Of a DNA stretch of 64,000 nucleotides, positions 9,619-19,162 are shown in pieces. Source of the DNA: Pseudomonas sp. Irchel s3h14 (lineage in GTDB: Bacteria; Pseudomonadota; Gammaproteobacteria; Pseudomonadales; Pseudomonadaceae); assembly GCF_900187425.1 (NCBI RefSeq), contig NZ_FYDJ01000007.1:62001-126000 (forward strand), written 5' to 3'. A program made the position numbers and the translations under genes. Position 1 is the first letter of the stretch, and every line of letters begins with the position of its first letter. Below the pieces are notes generated by a model, which worked only from the letters and a program-made list of their open reading frames with translations, did not search any database and was not told the origin of the DNA.

Positions 9619-10671
9619 TCATTCGTAAGGTAGTTCACCAAGCAGCCCTATCATCAGATCTCCACTGAGGATTTCAAATGGCAGCTCGATATACTCGTTC
9701 GGATGTCGAGGAATGGCTTTACCGTCATGACTCGAGTTCTTCGTATGACCCAGCACCTTTTCACCATTCTCCTTGATGTAGGGGAGCACGACGATACGGC
9801 CATGATTCTTCGAGATGATCGTTCCCTCGTGCCAAATAGTTTGGCCGCTGCCGCTCGCTGAGTCGCCGCCGATGGTTTTGACTACCCAGCCTGGTTTACC
9901 ATTTTCCTCGTACCAAAAAACGAAGCCACTCATGACCACTACCCGCTGACCGCGGGACTTGGCCTCAAGCAGAATTTTCTGGATGCTTGCATGTTGAAGC
10001 AGCTGGTTGGCGCGAGGCAGCAGCAAGGCGCGGATCGCGGCTTTTGTCTTCCCCCAATGGTCAGTACCTGAGAAACCAAACCCTCTCGCAATTTTTTCGC
10101 GAACGCAGTACACCGCACATTTTTTGGAGGGGCTTATGCGATGCGTCCAGTCGAATTCCTTCGTCCGAGCTAAGGCGACTCGGTAACGCGGGAAGTTGAT
10201 GATTTGCAGGTAGGGGGCTTCCTCGAGTTGACGGAAAAGATCCTCGTGCAGCCCCTGGAGTTCAGAGGGCAGAATGAGGTCTTGCGCCGCAGGGCGTGGA
10301 CTGGAAGCATGCCTGCGCAGTGCCTCAGTGAGCATCAGAAGTTCTTCATCAGCCAGGCGTTCTTGCACGGTGATTTCTTTTTCAGCCTTGAGGGTCACTG
10401 ATGTCTTCTGAGGCTCGCTGAGGCCAAGCATCTCGATACGTTCCGCAATCCCTTCGTTGAAACTAGATGCGACTTGTCGAGCTTCCTCCTGAGTTGCGTA
10501 GTTGTGCGCCTTAGCGTGACCTTCTGCCTCAACGTAATCAGGCAGCCATTTCAGGTCACCTGAAGGAAGTAACTTGAGGGCGTAGATCAACCAGCGATTC
10601 GTCTCATACCAGCGAAACGGAAAGGTCGCCAGCGTCGGATATATATATCCAGGCATTTCGCTCAACAACAT
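9619..10671 (-). CDS. unrecognised protein downstream of Gabija-like pair
   Basis: 350 residues, no membrane segment and no motif I recognise. The middle is helical and charged (about 60-130). The C-terminal half has beta-rich stretches such as VVVMSGFVFWYEENGKPGW and ends ELPYE. It lies 59 bp after the helicase gene on the same strand, so it is probably co-transcribed. It might be an accessory part of the Gabija-like system or an independent defence gene; the sequence does not decide. Confidence 0.6.
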   Translation of the reverse strand: MLLSEMPGYIYPTLATFPFRWYETNRWLIYALKLLPSGDLKWLPDYVEAEGHAKAHNYATQEEARQVASSFNEGIAERIEMLGLSEPQKTSVTLKAEKEITVQERLADEELLMLTEALRRHASSPRPAAQDLILPSELQGLHEDLFRQLEEAPYLQIINFPRYRVALARTKEFDWTHRISPSKKCAVYCVREKIARGFGFSGTDHWGKTKAAIRALLLPRANQLLQHASIQKILLEAKSRGQRVVVMSGFVFWYEENGKPGWVVKTIGGDSASGSGQTIWHEGTIISKNHGRIVVLPYIKENGEKVLGHTKNSSHDGKAIPRHPNEYIELPFEILSGDLMIGLLGELPYE

Positions 10672-10730
10672 TGGCTCACCTCCAGCATGCAGACGTGGTC
10701 AGGATGACCACTCCACATATGCTGCGAATG

Positions 10731-11756
10731 CTAACTTTTGTATCGCTTAAATAGGTTGTCTGGCGCCACATAGACTTTACCTCGCGCCCGCGAGAATGCC
10801 ACGTAAAGCTTGTTTCGGGTCTGAGCCACAGACTCATGAAGCTTGCCCACGAGATACTGATTCCACGCTTTAGTGCCTAGTATCACGCAGATGTCTTCGT
10901 AGTGATCCTGGCCCTTGCTTGCTCCCCAATTCTGCGAGTAGCACCCGTATTTGTAATGCTGCTCATAGAACAGTTTGACCACGTTTTGATCGCGATGAAG
11001 CTGATCGGCTAGCTCCTGGGTGTCGACGTTCACCACCTCACTCATCCTGTTTTCATGAGCGTCTATGTAGATCTGCAGGTGAACACGAATAAACTCACAC
11101 ACAGTCGTCCCACATCGCCAGCTTTTGCTTAGGGTCTCCTTGTCGACCGCGATTTTGGCGTCCTTGAATCTCTTCTCATAGCGCGAGATGTCGTTGTGGA
11201 GCGGACCATTGACCGCTCCGTCGCGGCTTGTATCGAAGGTGTGCTGGTAAAAGTCGCCCACGAGAAGCATGTCGGCGTTGGCTGCAGATACCTCCAGTAG
11301 CAGGTTGAAATCGTGCCCGGCGAAATCCTGCACTTCGTCAACGTAAACGGCATCGTAGAACCGCTCGATGCGGGCTCTAACTGCCGGCAGAAACCCCTTC
11401 ACCTCGATCAACTTAGCGAGACGGTTGTGGTACAGCCTTCCGCTAGTGTCGCGATAACGTCTCGTGTCATCGAGTGCAAAGTTCCGTTGTGGCGGCCGCC
11501 TGAAATTCAATCCCCTCGTGTTCAGCTGCAGCTGCATTATGGGGCGATAACAGAACCCATGCAGGAACGAGAAGTAGGTCATCAGGGAGATGTTCGACGG
11601 GATGGTGCCAAATTTCTGAATGATCCGGTTGCGCAGGTGGCTATGGTTATTCTCGGTATAGGTGATGATAAGAGCGCGCTTTTCCAGGCTGAGGCAGCTA
11701 ATCAGATGCGTGGTTTTACCCGAGCCTGCCACCGCAAAGATCACTCTTTTATCCAT
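10731..11756 (-). CDS. gajB: compact UvrD-like helicase, GajB-like
   Basis: 341 residues. Walker A AGSGKTT lies at residues 10-16, directly at the N-terminus. A Walker B/motif II VYVDEVQDF lies near residue 147, and motif VI VAFSRARGKVYVA is close to the C-terminus. These are superfamily 1A (UvrD/Rep) helicase motifs. The protein is much shorter than known GajB (about 490 residues), so the 1B/2B accessory domains must be reduced. Its start overlaps the end of the OLD-nuclease gene by 16 bp. In Gabija, GajB senses DNA ends and activates the GajA nuclease; that role is inferred here from the pairing. Confidence 0.75.
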   Translation of the reverse strand: MDKRVIFAVAGSGKTTHLISCLSLEKRALIITYTENNHSHLRNRIIQKFGTIPSNISLMTYFSFLHGFCYRPIMQLQLNTRGLNFRRPPQRNFALDDTRRYRDTSGRLYHNRLAKLIEVKGFLPAVRARIERFYDAVYVDEVQDFAGHDFNLLLEVSAANADMLLVGDFYQHTFDTSRDGAVNGPLHNDISRYEKRFKDAKIAVDKETLSKSWRCGTTVCEFIRVHLQIYIDAHENRMSEVVNVDTQELADQLHRDQNVVKLFYEQHYKYGCYSQNWGASKGQDHYEDICVILGTKAWNQYLVGKLHESVAQTRNKLYVAFSRARGKVYVAPDNLFKRYKS

Positions 11757-13309
11757 GCGATCGCATCCTTGATGTACTGGGGGGCAACCAACTCGTCCGC
11801 TTTCTTCGTGAGCAGCTCGAAGGCTGCGTCTGCCTTGTTCTTGAGCATGTACTCTTGAACGGTTAGCTTCTTCCGCCCTGCGCCGAACAGGGCTTCACAG
11901 GCGGCCTGGTTGTCCTGGTACAGACCGATCTCGAACGTCGAGCGACTGTTGTCCTGATCTGCAAATATTCGGGCGCCGTTGTAGAGGCAGCCCTCATAAT
12001 TCTCCACACAGTGCTGCTGGTAGTTCCCATCGTTGTCGCGGATTGCCGCCACGTTGATTCCCAGAAGCTTTCCGAGCTCCAGGTAGCGTTTGAAGCTCGT
12101 GCCACCGATGGAGATGATGTGCACCTGATCTGCTTGCGGCGATCGACCGTCGGAGTGCTTCTTGTACATCTCTTCGATGAGGATGAACTCGGCATCACCC
12201 TCGACTAAGATGACCTTCTTGGAGAGCGCAAACTCCAGAACGTTGTTGTCAGGAGCCTTCATGAAAAAGGTGGCGGTGCCGCCGGAAAGCGCTCTTAGAC
12301 GACCAGCCTTCTGGTCGCTCCCCAGTAGCAGCGCATGGCGAAGGTCGAGCCTGGAGCAGATGTGGCTGCTGTGTGTGGCTATGAAGAGCTGATTGCCCGC
12401 TGTGTTGGCCAACTGCTCGACCAAGAGCTTCATCTTGGTATGGCTGAGATGGTTCTCGGGCTCCTCAAGGAGAAGGGCGTGGAGCTCTCCTTTGGCCTCA
12501 TGCCGTCGCAGCGCGAACTCAGTCTTGATGAAACACTGCTCACCTTTGCCGCGGTTCTCGATGGGGATGCCATCTTTGGTGATGATCAGGTCGGTTTCGA
12601 GATTGGAGCGGATACTGGTTCTTACCCCGAATTGATAGGCGCCCAGCTCTGCGTTAAGTGCGGCAAGTTCGTTATCACGGAACGCCTCTTTGCCACGACG
12701 ATAGCAGTTCTCGAGGCTGTAGCGCTGCGGCGGTTCAGCGTTGAAGCTGAAAACTGTGCGCGTGTACTCTCGCGTTGCGTATTCGCTGTCGATGCGGGAG
12801 CTGTCCAGCATCAGGTGCTTCACAGGGCGTCGGTAGCTGACATGCGGGGCCGCTGAGAACGTGGAGAACTTCACGGCGTAGTATTCGTAAGGGAAATTAT
12901 CGGGATCCTCGCGAAGCAACTGCAGGATCGTCGTGCCGAACTCCTCGATCAGAGGCGCAATCTCCATCCGGAGTCCATCAGTCATAGCCCCCGCCAAATT
13001 TTGCGTGCCGTAGAATCCTTGGTCGTCACCTTCCTCCAAGAATACATCCACGATCAACGTCGGAAGCAGGTCGAGAGTACGCGGCCCTCGTTTGAAAGCA
13101 CGCACCGCTGCCTGCGCAAGCAGTGATTCGTAGCCGATGGTTTCAACACGGCTTCGGCTCGCGCTTAGCGCAAGATCCAATGCGAGCAGCACGCTGCTTT
13201 TGCCTGTCTCGTTATCACCGATCAGCACGTTGACCCCGGCATCAAACTCGAGCATCAGCGAGTCGAACTTCTTGAAGTTTTGGAGCATCAGTTTCTTGAT
13301 TGCAGGCAT
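11741..13309 (-). CDS. gajA: OLD-family ATPase/TOPRIM nuclease, GajA-like
   Basis: 522 residues. The N-terminal ABC-type ATPase has Walker A GDNETGKSS (31-39). Later come a signature-like NRGKGEQ, Walker B LLLEEPENHLS and the H-loop ATHSSH (about 255-325). The C-terminal TOPRIM domain shows ILVEGDAE (near 365), with the metal-binding glutamate, and RDNDGN (near 420). OLD-family enzymes with a UvrD partner form Gabija, a DNA-nicking anti-phage complex controlled by nucleotide levels. The adjoining helicase supports this. Retron- or PARIS-type OLD proteins are less likely because no such partner is present. Confidence 0.82.
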   Translation of the reverse strand: MPAIKKLMLQNFKKFDSLMLEFDAGVNVLIGDNETGKSSVLLALDLALSASRSRVETIGYESLLAQAAVRAFKRGPRTLDLLPTLIVDVFLEEGDDQGFYGTQNLAGAMTDGLRMEIAPLIEEFGTTILQLLREDPDNFPYEYYAVKFSTFSAAPHVSYRRPVKHLMLDSSRIDSEYATREYTRTVFSFNAEPPQRYSLENCYRRGKEAFRDNELAALNAELGAYQFGVRTSIRSNLETDLIITKDGIPIENRGKGEQCFIKTEFALRRHEAKGELHALLLEEPENHLSHTKMKLLVEQLANTAGNQLFIATHSSHICSRLDLRHALLLGSDQKAGRLRALSGGTATFFMKAPDNNVLEFALSKKVILVEGDAEFILIEEMYKKHSDGRSPQADQVHIISIGGTSFKRYLELGKLLGINVAAIRDNDGNYQQHCVENYEGCLYNGARIFADQDNSRSTFEIGLYQDNQAACEALFGAGRKKLTVQEYMLKNKADAAFELLTKKADELVAPQYIKDAIAWIKE

Positions 13310-13578
13310 CTCAAATTACCTTCCCCTGCGAGCCGATGCGATTGAGGGTGAAGTGAGCTAGCAGAACTACTTCCATGGTTTGCGCCTCTCCATTGGGGCT
13401 TGATAGCCGGAATTTGCTGGGCAGCCGCTTCGCGGAAATGGCGATCTGTCTCCGGGCGCCTCGATAGCCTGGATCCTCGCTTTCAATACGCGGCAGGCCG
13501 AGTCGGGGGGGAGGGCAGGCCGTTTGCCCTCAAGGTTTGCGCGATCGCTGATTATGAAACGGACTGATGAATCAATAA

Positions 13579-14442
13579 TTACTGGCTTTTGATCGACGGG
13601 ATCGTGATGCCGCCGGGATTTTTGATCGACAGCATGAGGCGTAGCTCTTGATCGGCTGTCTTCACCTTTCCCTCGCGTGACAACAAGCCGTCAAAAAACG
13701 ACCCGGCCACCACGTATTGTTGATCGATGGCGTCATTAGTAGCTTTTTCGGGTATGAGATTTTCAATCCCGCCCATCCTTGCCCATTCCATGCCATGGCG
13801 CACGAGCGCTAGATAGTAGCGAAAGAGGAGGGGGTTGCCCTTTAGAAAATTTCTGACACGAGCAGGGGAATGCCCTTTCTCAACCAGGAAGTCCTTTGCT
13901 AGCACTGAGGCCATGACGTAAACAGCTGCCAGTCTCTCGCCAGTTGTGCAGCCTGGATGTTTTAACGCCTTCATTCCCGCCTGGCCAAAAAACGTCTTGA
14001 TCTTTTCAGTGGTGTCTTTTAGGCGATTTAGATTTTTTGCGTGATCAAGCTCGTCGAGGCTGAGCTCATGCTGCACAGCAGGTAATAGAGCTTTGAACCG
14101 TGCGACTACAGGCCCGTCAGGATCATTAGTGGCCAGCTCGCTTACCAGGGCTCGTAACCAGCTCGTTGACTCCTTGCAAACCATGTTTGGCTGCGCACAT
14201 CTCAGCGTATCCATTTCGTACCGGAGCGCCTCCGCGATAGAGATCGAAGCCAAGATACGTCCCCGCTTATTGCTTAAGATGGCTAGTGAGCCCCGCATCG
14301 TCTCCCACCACTTTTCACCTTTGGCCATCTCAAGAAGCGCAATGTCCAGCAGTACGAATTTGGCGGTCGGCTCAGCCGCAATCACGGACTCCAGCTCAGT
14401 ACTCCTGAAGAAGTTTTGGTCAAGCGCAAACACTTTTGCCAT
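13579..14442 (-). CDS. PIN-like ribonuclease candidate
   Basis: 287 residues. Asp8 in the first strand (VFALDQNFF), LLDIAL around 31-36 and a late acidic cluster with Asp240, Asp251 and Asp264 (KTADQEL) match the spacing of acidic residues in PIN-like nucleases. The match is by eye and moderate. The middle is helical and longer than in VapC toxins. It lies 31 bp after a gene for a HEPN-like/zinc-ribbon protein on the same strand, which suggests a two-gene unit. An RNA-targeting toxin or effector is the likely role. No antitoxin-like small gene is beside it. Confidence 0.5.
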   Translation of the reverse strand: MAKVFALDQNFFRSTELESVIAAEPTAKFVLLDIALLEMAKGEKWWETMRGSLAILSNKRGRILASISIAEALRYEMDTLRCAQPNMVCKESTSWLRALVSELATNDPDGPVVARFKALLPAVQHELSLDELDHAKNLNRLKDTTEKIKTFFGQAGMKALKHPGCTTGERLAAVYVMASVLAKDFLVEKGHSPARVRNFLKGNPLLFRYYLALVRHGMEWARMGGIENLIPEKATNDAIDQQYVVAGSFFDGLLSREGKVKTADQELRLMLSIKNPGGITIPSIKSQ

Positions 14443-14473
14443 GCGTCATCCCCTACCTTCAGCGATCGCGAGA

Positions 14474-15445
14474 CTACTCCATTTCGGACACATAGCGACA
14501 ATGCCCACATAGTCTGCTGAGGTCATCATCTTCGTCAATCTTATCCTCCAGCGAGCTACCGCACTCTGCGCATGCACGGCCCGGGCTTTTATCCAGGCAA
14601 AGCACGCAACTGGCCTCATCGGTTAGGTATGTGAATTGATTACACCCTGCGCAGGTTTCGACAGGCGCTTCACCACCTTTTGTCATGGCGTAATAGAGAT
14701 CGCGATAATGGTGCATGGTCGTAATGACCTCTGCGGCCTCCGCATATGTGGCTTCGGTTGCGCAGCACGTGCACACAAATTTTATCTGTGAGGCAGGTTC
14801 GATCAGGGTCCGGGGCTTGATCAGTTCTGATTTGCATGAGGGGCACTGCAATAGTTTTGCCGAACTCATCAGCAACGGATGAGCCCAGGCAACTCCTTGG
14901 TTGGCAGCCTGGCAAACCTCATGTTCACGCTTGTAAAAGCTCTCCTGCGCTGTCAGAAACTTCCATACATCCTCCCCCAGAAGCTGAACAGGTGTCAGGC
15001 TGAGATAGGTCGGAACAAATTGCTGTATGAGGTGGAACGACGCAGCCATCGCTTCGACAAGTCCAGCTGTTGGAAGCCTGGAATAGTAGTGCTCCACGTC
15101 GTTGCGCATCTCGATAAGCTTTCTCAAGAGCTTCCAGTCAATCCCAGTGACATCCAAAGCTTCCAAACGTTGGATAATCGTCTCCACGTCAGCAGTCTTA
15201 TTGCCCTTGCCAACCCAGACAGGATTGCCAGCAGCATCCATGGAAGGGATCACATTTTGCTTGAGGAGCGACTCGTTGGAATCCAGAGGGCTAAGCTCTT
15301 GAAGCTTGACCTTGAACATTAGGAGAAGTCCTGCAGAAAGGTTCCGCATCGCCGAGAGAGCACGAGCCTCATCAGTCGAAATAGACTTGAAGTCTTCCAC
15401 ACCCAGTCGAATAGAGGAAACAGCGTTGTCGAGCATTGACATCAA
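14474..15445 (-). CDS. HEPN-like N-terminal domain with three zinc-ribbon modules
   Basis: 323 residues. The N-terminal half is all-helical and carries RNDVEH (114-119), which fits the R-N-x3-H signature of HEPN ribonucleases. The C-terminal part holds three Cys-rich modules: Cys201/204 with 225/228, Cys265/268 with 280/283, and Cys292/295 with 313/316. The protein probably binds nucleic acid or the partner via these ribbons. The start is ATG 15445, with a second ATG three codons in. It precedes the PIN-like gene by 31 bp. HEPN proteins commonly act as RNases in defence and toxin systems; here activity is inferred from a single motif. Confidence 0.6.
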   Translation of the reverse strand: MMSMLDNAVSSIRLGVEDFKSISTDEARALSAMRNLSAGLLLMFKVKLQELSPLDSNESLLKQNVIPSMDAAGNPVWVGKGNKTADVETIIQRLEALDVTGIDWKLLRKLIEMRNDVEHYYSRLPTAGLVEAMAASFHLIQQFVPTYLSLTPVQLLGEDVWKFLTAQESFYKREHEVCQAANQGVAWAHPLLMSSAKLLQCPSCKSELIKPRTLIEPASQIKFVCTCCATEATYAEAAEVITTMHHYRDLYYAMTKGGEAPVETCAGCNQFTYLTDEASCVLCLDKSPGRACAECGSSLEDKIDEDDDLSRLCGHCRYVSEME

Positions 15446-15603
15446 AAACGTCCTTGTTTGAGAGGGGCCTAAGCCGTTTGAACGATCTGTTTACGAAAAC
15501 TACATAACCCAGGGCGTGAGGGGCGAGCGATAGTGAGGTGCCTAGGGCCATTAAGATTTTCATGGAGCGCTTCATTCGGGTGCTCGAATTCGAAGTGTAG
15601 CGC

Positions 15604-17070
15604 TCAGTTTGCTCGTTTGCGCACAGTCCAATGTAATGGGGAGTTTAAATGCGTAGGTCTCCGTGATGCCCCGGTGTAGGTGAAAGAGAGCAGGTGGCCC
15701 GGGATCAGCAACTGGGTCGAAATACGCTCCTCGAAGTCCTGTATGGAATATAGCCTGAAGCGCTCGGGCCCACTCTCTTCCTCATCTTCATAGTCTTCGT
15801 CGGGGTGAAGTAGGTTATCCGATGCTAAGCAGATTCGCGCCACGAATGGGCAATCTGGCTGATCTCGAGCCTCCAGAACAACGTCAACAGACACTTCACC
15901 CGGTTTTCCGGGTAGCACATGGAAGCGAGGCGCGTGGGGGAGGAGGCATTCTGCGATGAATTGAAAGCTAGGCGTGGTCGATTCAAAGCGCTGAAGGTCA
16001 AAAAGCCGATTGAAGCATCGATCCTTGGCGGACTTGCGCAGGTCGCCATTGCTGTCGAAAAAAACTTCGAAAAGCATGCCGTCCAGCAGTGCTTTTCTCT
16101 TTATCTCAACTAACTCCCTCATTTTTGAGGGGAAATTATCTATGAAATGGGTCGCCTCACGTGCTTGACCGCAAGCTGCTTGATAGATATTTCGCCCGAT
16201 TACAAACAGATTGTCTTTGCGAAATTTTCGGGAGGTCTCGGGCGTCAGCTGGGTCAGTGCAGAATTCTGCACGCTCCATGTATAAACCTTAAGGTTCCGG
16301 ATGATTTCATGGGAAGCCAGCGAGTTATCGAGCTCTAGCAGCGCATCCCTCAAGGCTGAGGGACTGTAGCTGTCTATACGCACTCCAATACTGCGATTGA
16401 AGAAAAACTCTGAGGCCAGTGAGGTGTGCTCCCAAGAAATTTGCTTTCCGTTGGTCGCTACACTTAGCGTGTTACGCACCCGCTTGAACATGGCCTCGAT
16501 CGTGCAGTCGGGTGCACCAATGTGTTGTAGGAGTGCATTGGTGTACCGACCGTTTCTTTGATCCTTCCCATCGTCAGCAGTTTGGCCAGGTGAGGTGGCG
16601 AATGCGATCAGGGTGCCTTGTGGCACATAAACCGAAGCTAGGCCTCTGGAACCGAACGATCTTTCCCAGCGTCGCTCCCAAGGGTTATTGCGGCAGGCGT
16701 CCAGGATTATTAGATTGGTATTGGTGCCAGCTCTCTCCATAGAGTCGATGACGTAATCGAGATTCATGGAAGAATGCTTGACGTCGATTTCGTCTCCAGT
16801 GCGGGTGTCAGTCGCGAGTAGGTAGTTCCTGCCGTCGATCTGTAGCCCGTGACCTGCAAAGAAAAAAAGCCCAACGTCCGCAAGGTAAAGCTCGCCGCGA
16901 AAATCGCGCAGGGCCTGCTCCATGTTTTGGTAACTCCCGTCTCGGCATTCGAGGACATCAAAGCCGTAGTGACGCAAGACGGTGGCGATGTCCTCAGCGT
17001 CATGACAGGGATTCGTGAGAGGTTTTTCCGGATAGGCAGCGTTACCAATAACCAAAGCGACCCGCTTCAT
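15604..17070 (-). CDS. caspase-like (peptidase C14) protein with unknown C-terminal domain
   Basis: 488 residues. The N-terminal ~220 residues are a metacaspase/caspase-like domain. It starts RVALVIGNAAY, has the catalytic dyad His74 (FFAGHGLQ) and Cys126 (LIILDACRNNP), and the substrate-loop motif ATSPGQTADDG. The C-terminal ~260 residues match nothing I know and end basic (WTVRKRAN). A DEDYEDEEE acidic patch lies near residue 420. Bacterial caspase-like proteases act as abortive-infection effectors. No obvious sensor gene is fused, so the C-terminal domain or the neighbouring HEPN/PIN genes (158 bp downstream, same strand) may provide sensing. Confidence 0.8.
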   Translation of the reverse strand: MKRVALVIGNAAYPEKPLTNPCHDAEDIATVLRHYGFDVLECRDGSYQNMEQALRDFRGELYLADVGLFFFAGHGLQIDGRNYLLATDTRTGDEIDVKHSSMNLDYVIDSMERAGTNTNLIILDACRNNPWERRWERSFGSRGLASVYVPQGTLIAFATSPGQTADDGKDQRNGRYTNALLQHIGAPDCTIEAMFKRVRNTLSVATNGKQISWEHTSLASEFFFNRSIGVRIDSYSPSALRDALLELDNSLASHEIIRNLKVYTWSVQNSALTQLTPETSRKFRKDNLFVIGRNIYQAACGQAREATHFIDNFPSKMRELVEIKRKALLDGMLFEVFFDSNGDLRKSAKDRCFNRLFDLQRFESTTPSFQFIAECLLPHAPRFHVLPGKPGEVSVDVVLEARDQPDCPFVARICLASDNLLHPDEDYEDEEESGPERFRLYSIQDFEERISTQLLIPGHLLSFTYTGASRRPTHLNSPLHWTVRKRAN

Positions 17071-17447
17071 AAAATCGTGTACATCCTGTAGGCGTTAGAT
17101 GGTTACTCGCTATTAAAGTGGGATTTATGCTCGTAATCAATCTGTCTCTAACAATTGATCCGCTTTAGTTTTGAGCCACGATTTGGACGTCAGAGGGCGC
17201 TCCGATGCGTCCCCCTTCTTCGGGCGGTTCATCATTAGATCCCCGCATCGGATCGGTCTTCTGCTGAGTCGGAGAACAGGATGGGCAGTTCGCCAGAACC
17301 GCATGCCTTTCTTTTCAGCGGCCAACCGCTTGCGAGTCTGGCCCTCACACAGGCACACTCCTATACGTCCGAAGCGGCCCCCAAACGCTAAGTTTTCGAA
17401 ACTTATCGAGCGGCATCCAGGGAAGGGAAAAAAATTGGAAAGAATTG
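17071..17447. other. divergent promoter region, no gene seen
   Basis: About 375 bp between the caspase-like gene (minus) and the ABC-3C operon (plus). The short frames here have no family resemblance. It must contain both promoters; GGAAAG lies 5 bp before the downstream ATG. No clear palindrome was found. Confidence 0.5.
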
Positions 17448-18617
17448 ATGACCGTCATTGACGATACCCTGCATGGGCCCATTGTCTGGCCATCTATCGA
17501 AGAAATCCCTCCACAAGAAGAGGGGGGGCCAATTGCCAGAGCTGGCTTCAGCTATCAGGACGAAGTTGCTGTTGGCTTTCTCATTGAGATGCTGCGCTCT
17601 TCAGCTATCGTAAAGGTTCATTGCGAATCGCACGATGACATCCTAGTAGTTCGATGCATCGAAGGGGTTCTTTATGCCGAGTTTGTTCAGGTCAAAGGTA
17701 ACCAGCTGGACCAGCTTTGGTCCGTAGCCAATCTTTGTACTCGTAAGAAGGGCTTAGGGACTTCGATTTTTGAGGTTTCGCTAGCTCGTGACCGGCACGA
17801 TCTACCATCTCTCTTCCGGCTGGTCACCCATCGGCCTGTGGCGCCTTTACTTCGCGTTTTGACATATCCGCTCGGCTCGCTCGGACGAGAGTCAGATGGG
17901 AATGCAGTAGCTGCGCTGCGGGCCGCAATTTGCGAGTACCACCCTGATGCCAAGTCGCCGAAGGGCAACGACACACAGTTTTGGATTGAAAATTGCGTCT
18001 GGGACATACGTAATGACCAAAGCAACATCGCCAATGCAAATCTGATCAAATTGATCGAACTATCTGCTCTCGATGGTCGTTGTTTACTTCCTGAACAAGC
18101 TCAAGTGTTGCTTACAGAATTACGGGAATGGGCAAAACGGGCTGGAGAGGCGCGATGGATTCCTGATCGTGACAAGAAGATCATCGCGCGCGCTGAAGTT
18201 TGCACTTGGTGGGAGCGGCGTACGGCAGAAATTCGCGACGGAGCCTCGGCGCCCGGTGGGGGCAAGCTCTCACACAAGCTCGATGAAATCGGTGCCGGTG
18301 GCGAGATGATAGCGCTTGCTGTTGAGTTGAGGCGAGACTATGCCGCGCTGATGAGAACCCCTCGTTACATGGAGGCGGACGAAACGGCTGCGCTCCAACA
18401 GCGGGTTAAGTCGGAAATGATGCGTTTGCGAGCACGATATTCTGCCGGACACCTGGATATCGACGGGGTGGAATTCCTTTCTCTGTGCTTGGACCGCCTC
18501 GACGAAGTGAACGAAGCACGGCCTGACGGTGAGCAGGATCGTTCGGCCTTCTTACAGGGATGTTTGTACGACATCACAGATCGATGCCTGCACCGATTTG
18601 GAAGACCACTCCGATGA
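17448..18617 (+). CDS. DUF4297-like endonuclease, effector of ABC-3C system
   Basis: 389 residues from ATG 17448, preceded by GGAAAG. The N-terminus has the DUF4297/Cap4-type restriction-nuclease pattern: GPIARAGFSYQDE (near 28), then CESHDDILVV and AEFVQVKGN, giving the acidic residue and the QxK core of a PD-(D/E)xK fold. The rest is helical. The stop overlaps the next start (ATGA at 18614). In ABC-3C conflict systems such a nuclease is the effector, released or activated by an SMC-like ATPase through a middle component. That role is inferred from the three-gene order. Confidence 0.72.
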   Translation: MTVIDDTLHGPIVWPSIEEIPPQEEGGPIARAGFSYQDEVAVGFLIEMLRSSAIVKVHCESHDDILVVRCIEGVLYAEFVQVKGNQLDQLWSVANLCTRKKGLGTSIFEVSLARDRHDLPSLFRLVTHRPVAPLLRVLTYPLGSLGRESDGNAVAALRAAICEYHPDAKSPKGNDTQFWIENCVWDIRNDQSNIANANLIKLIELSALDGRCLLPEQAQVLLTELREWAKRAGEARWIPDRDKKIIARAEVCTWWERRTAEIRDGASAPGGGKLSHKLDEIGAGGEMIALAVELRRDYAALMRTPRYMEADETAALQQRVKSEMMRLRARYSAGHLDIDGVEFLSLCLDRLDEVNEARPDGEQDRSAFLQGCLYDITDRCLHRFGRPLR

Positions 18618-19162
18618 AGTCTCTCGAACGCTTGGGTAGCCGTCCAGTGAGCTTGCCGCTAGCGGCCGACGACGTCATTGAATTCCATATGGCAAGACTG
18701 CTGCTGCTCTTGAAGCTATGTGGAACCGCAGGGCGAATTGACGGTTTGACTAAGATGGCAAAGCTAGACTTTTTCGTTAGATACCCAGACTTCTTCAATG
18801 TCGCACGCGATCAGTCGGTCGGAACAGTAAGGAGCGACCACGCTGTCGAATCAGCCATGGTGCGGCATCACTATGGTCCATGGGACAAGCGCTACTATCA
18901 CGTGCTAGCAAATCTGGAAGCAAAGGGATTGATTTCGGTGACTAAAGAGAAGAACTCATATCAAATCGCCCTGACCGAACTCGGGCAAGGTCGAGTGAAA
19001 CGTTTGCTCAGTCTTCCATCCTTCGAGCCAATTGTGGTTCGTATGAAGGACGTCAAGCGCGCTTTTGGCGCTCGCAGCGGCTCCTCGCTCAAACAGATGA
19101 TTTACAAAGTCTTTGATGAAGAAGTTGGACAGCGTCGCCTCGGCGAGGTGATCGAGGCATGA
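18614..19162 (+). CDS. ABC-3C middle component
   Basis: 182 residues from ATG 18614, which overlaps the upstream stop (ATGA); an in-frame ATG at 18560 lies inside the nuclease gene and is rejected. The sequence is a winged-helix-like adaptor: FHMARLLLLLKLCGTAGRI, then LTKMAKLDFFVRYPDFF and the HHYGPWDKRYYHVL segment. It links the effector nuclease to the ATPase in ABC three-component systems. The next gene also overlaps by 4 bp, so the three genes are translationally coupled. Confidence 0.7.
   Translation: MKSLERLGSRPVSLPLAADDVIEFHMARLLLLLKLCGTAGRIDGLTKMAKLDFFVRYPDFFNVARDQSVGTVRSDHAVESAMVRHHYGPWDKRYYHVLANLEAKGLISVTKEKNSYQIALTELGQGRVKRLLSLPSFEPIVVRMKDVKRAFGARSGSSLKQMIYKVFDEEVGQRRLGEVIEA

Noticed and set aside
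17171..17461. 96-codon frame before the ABC-3C operon
   Set aside because: Basic, low-complexity sequence without motif; overlaps the real start of the nuclease gene.
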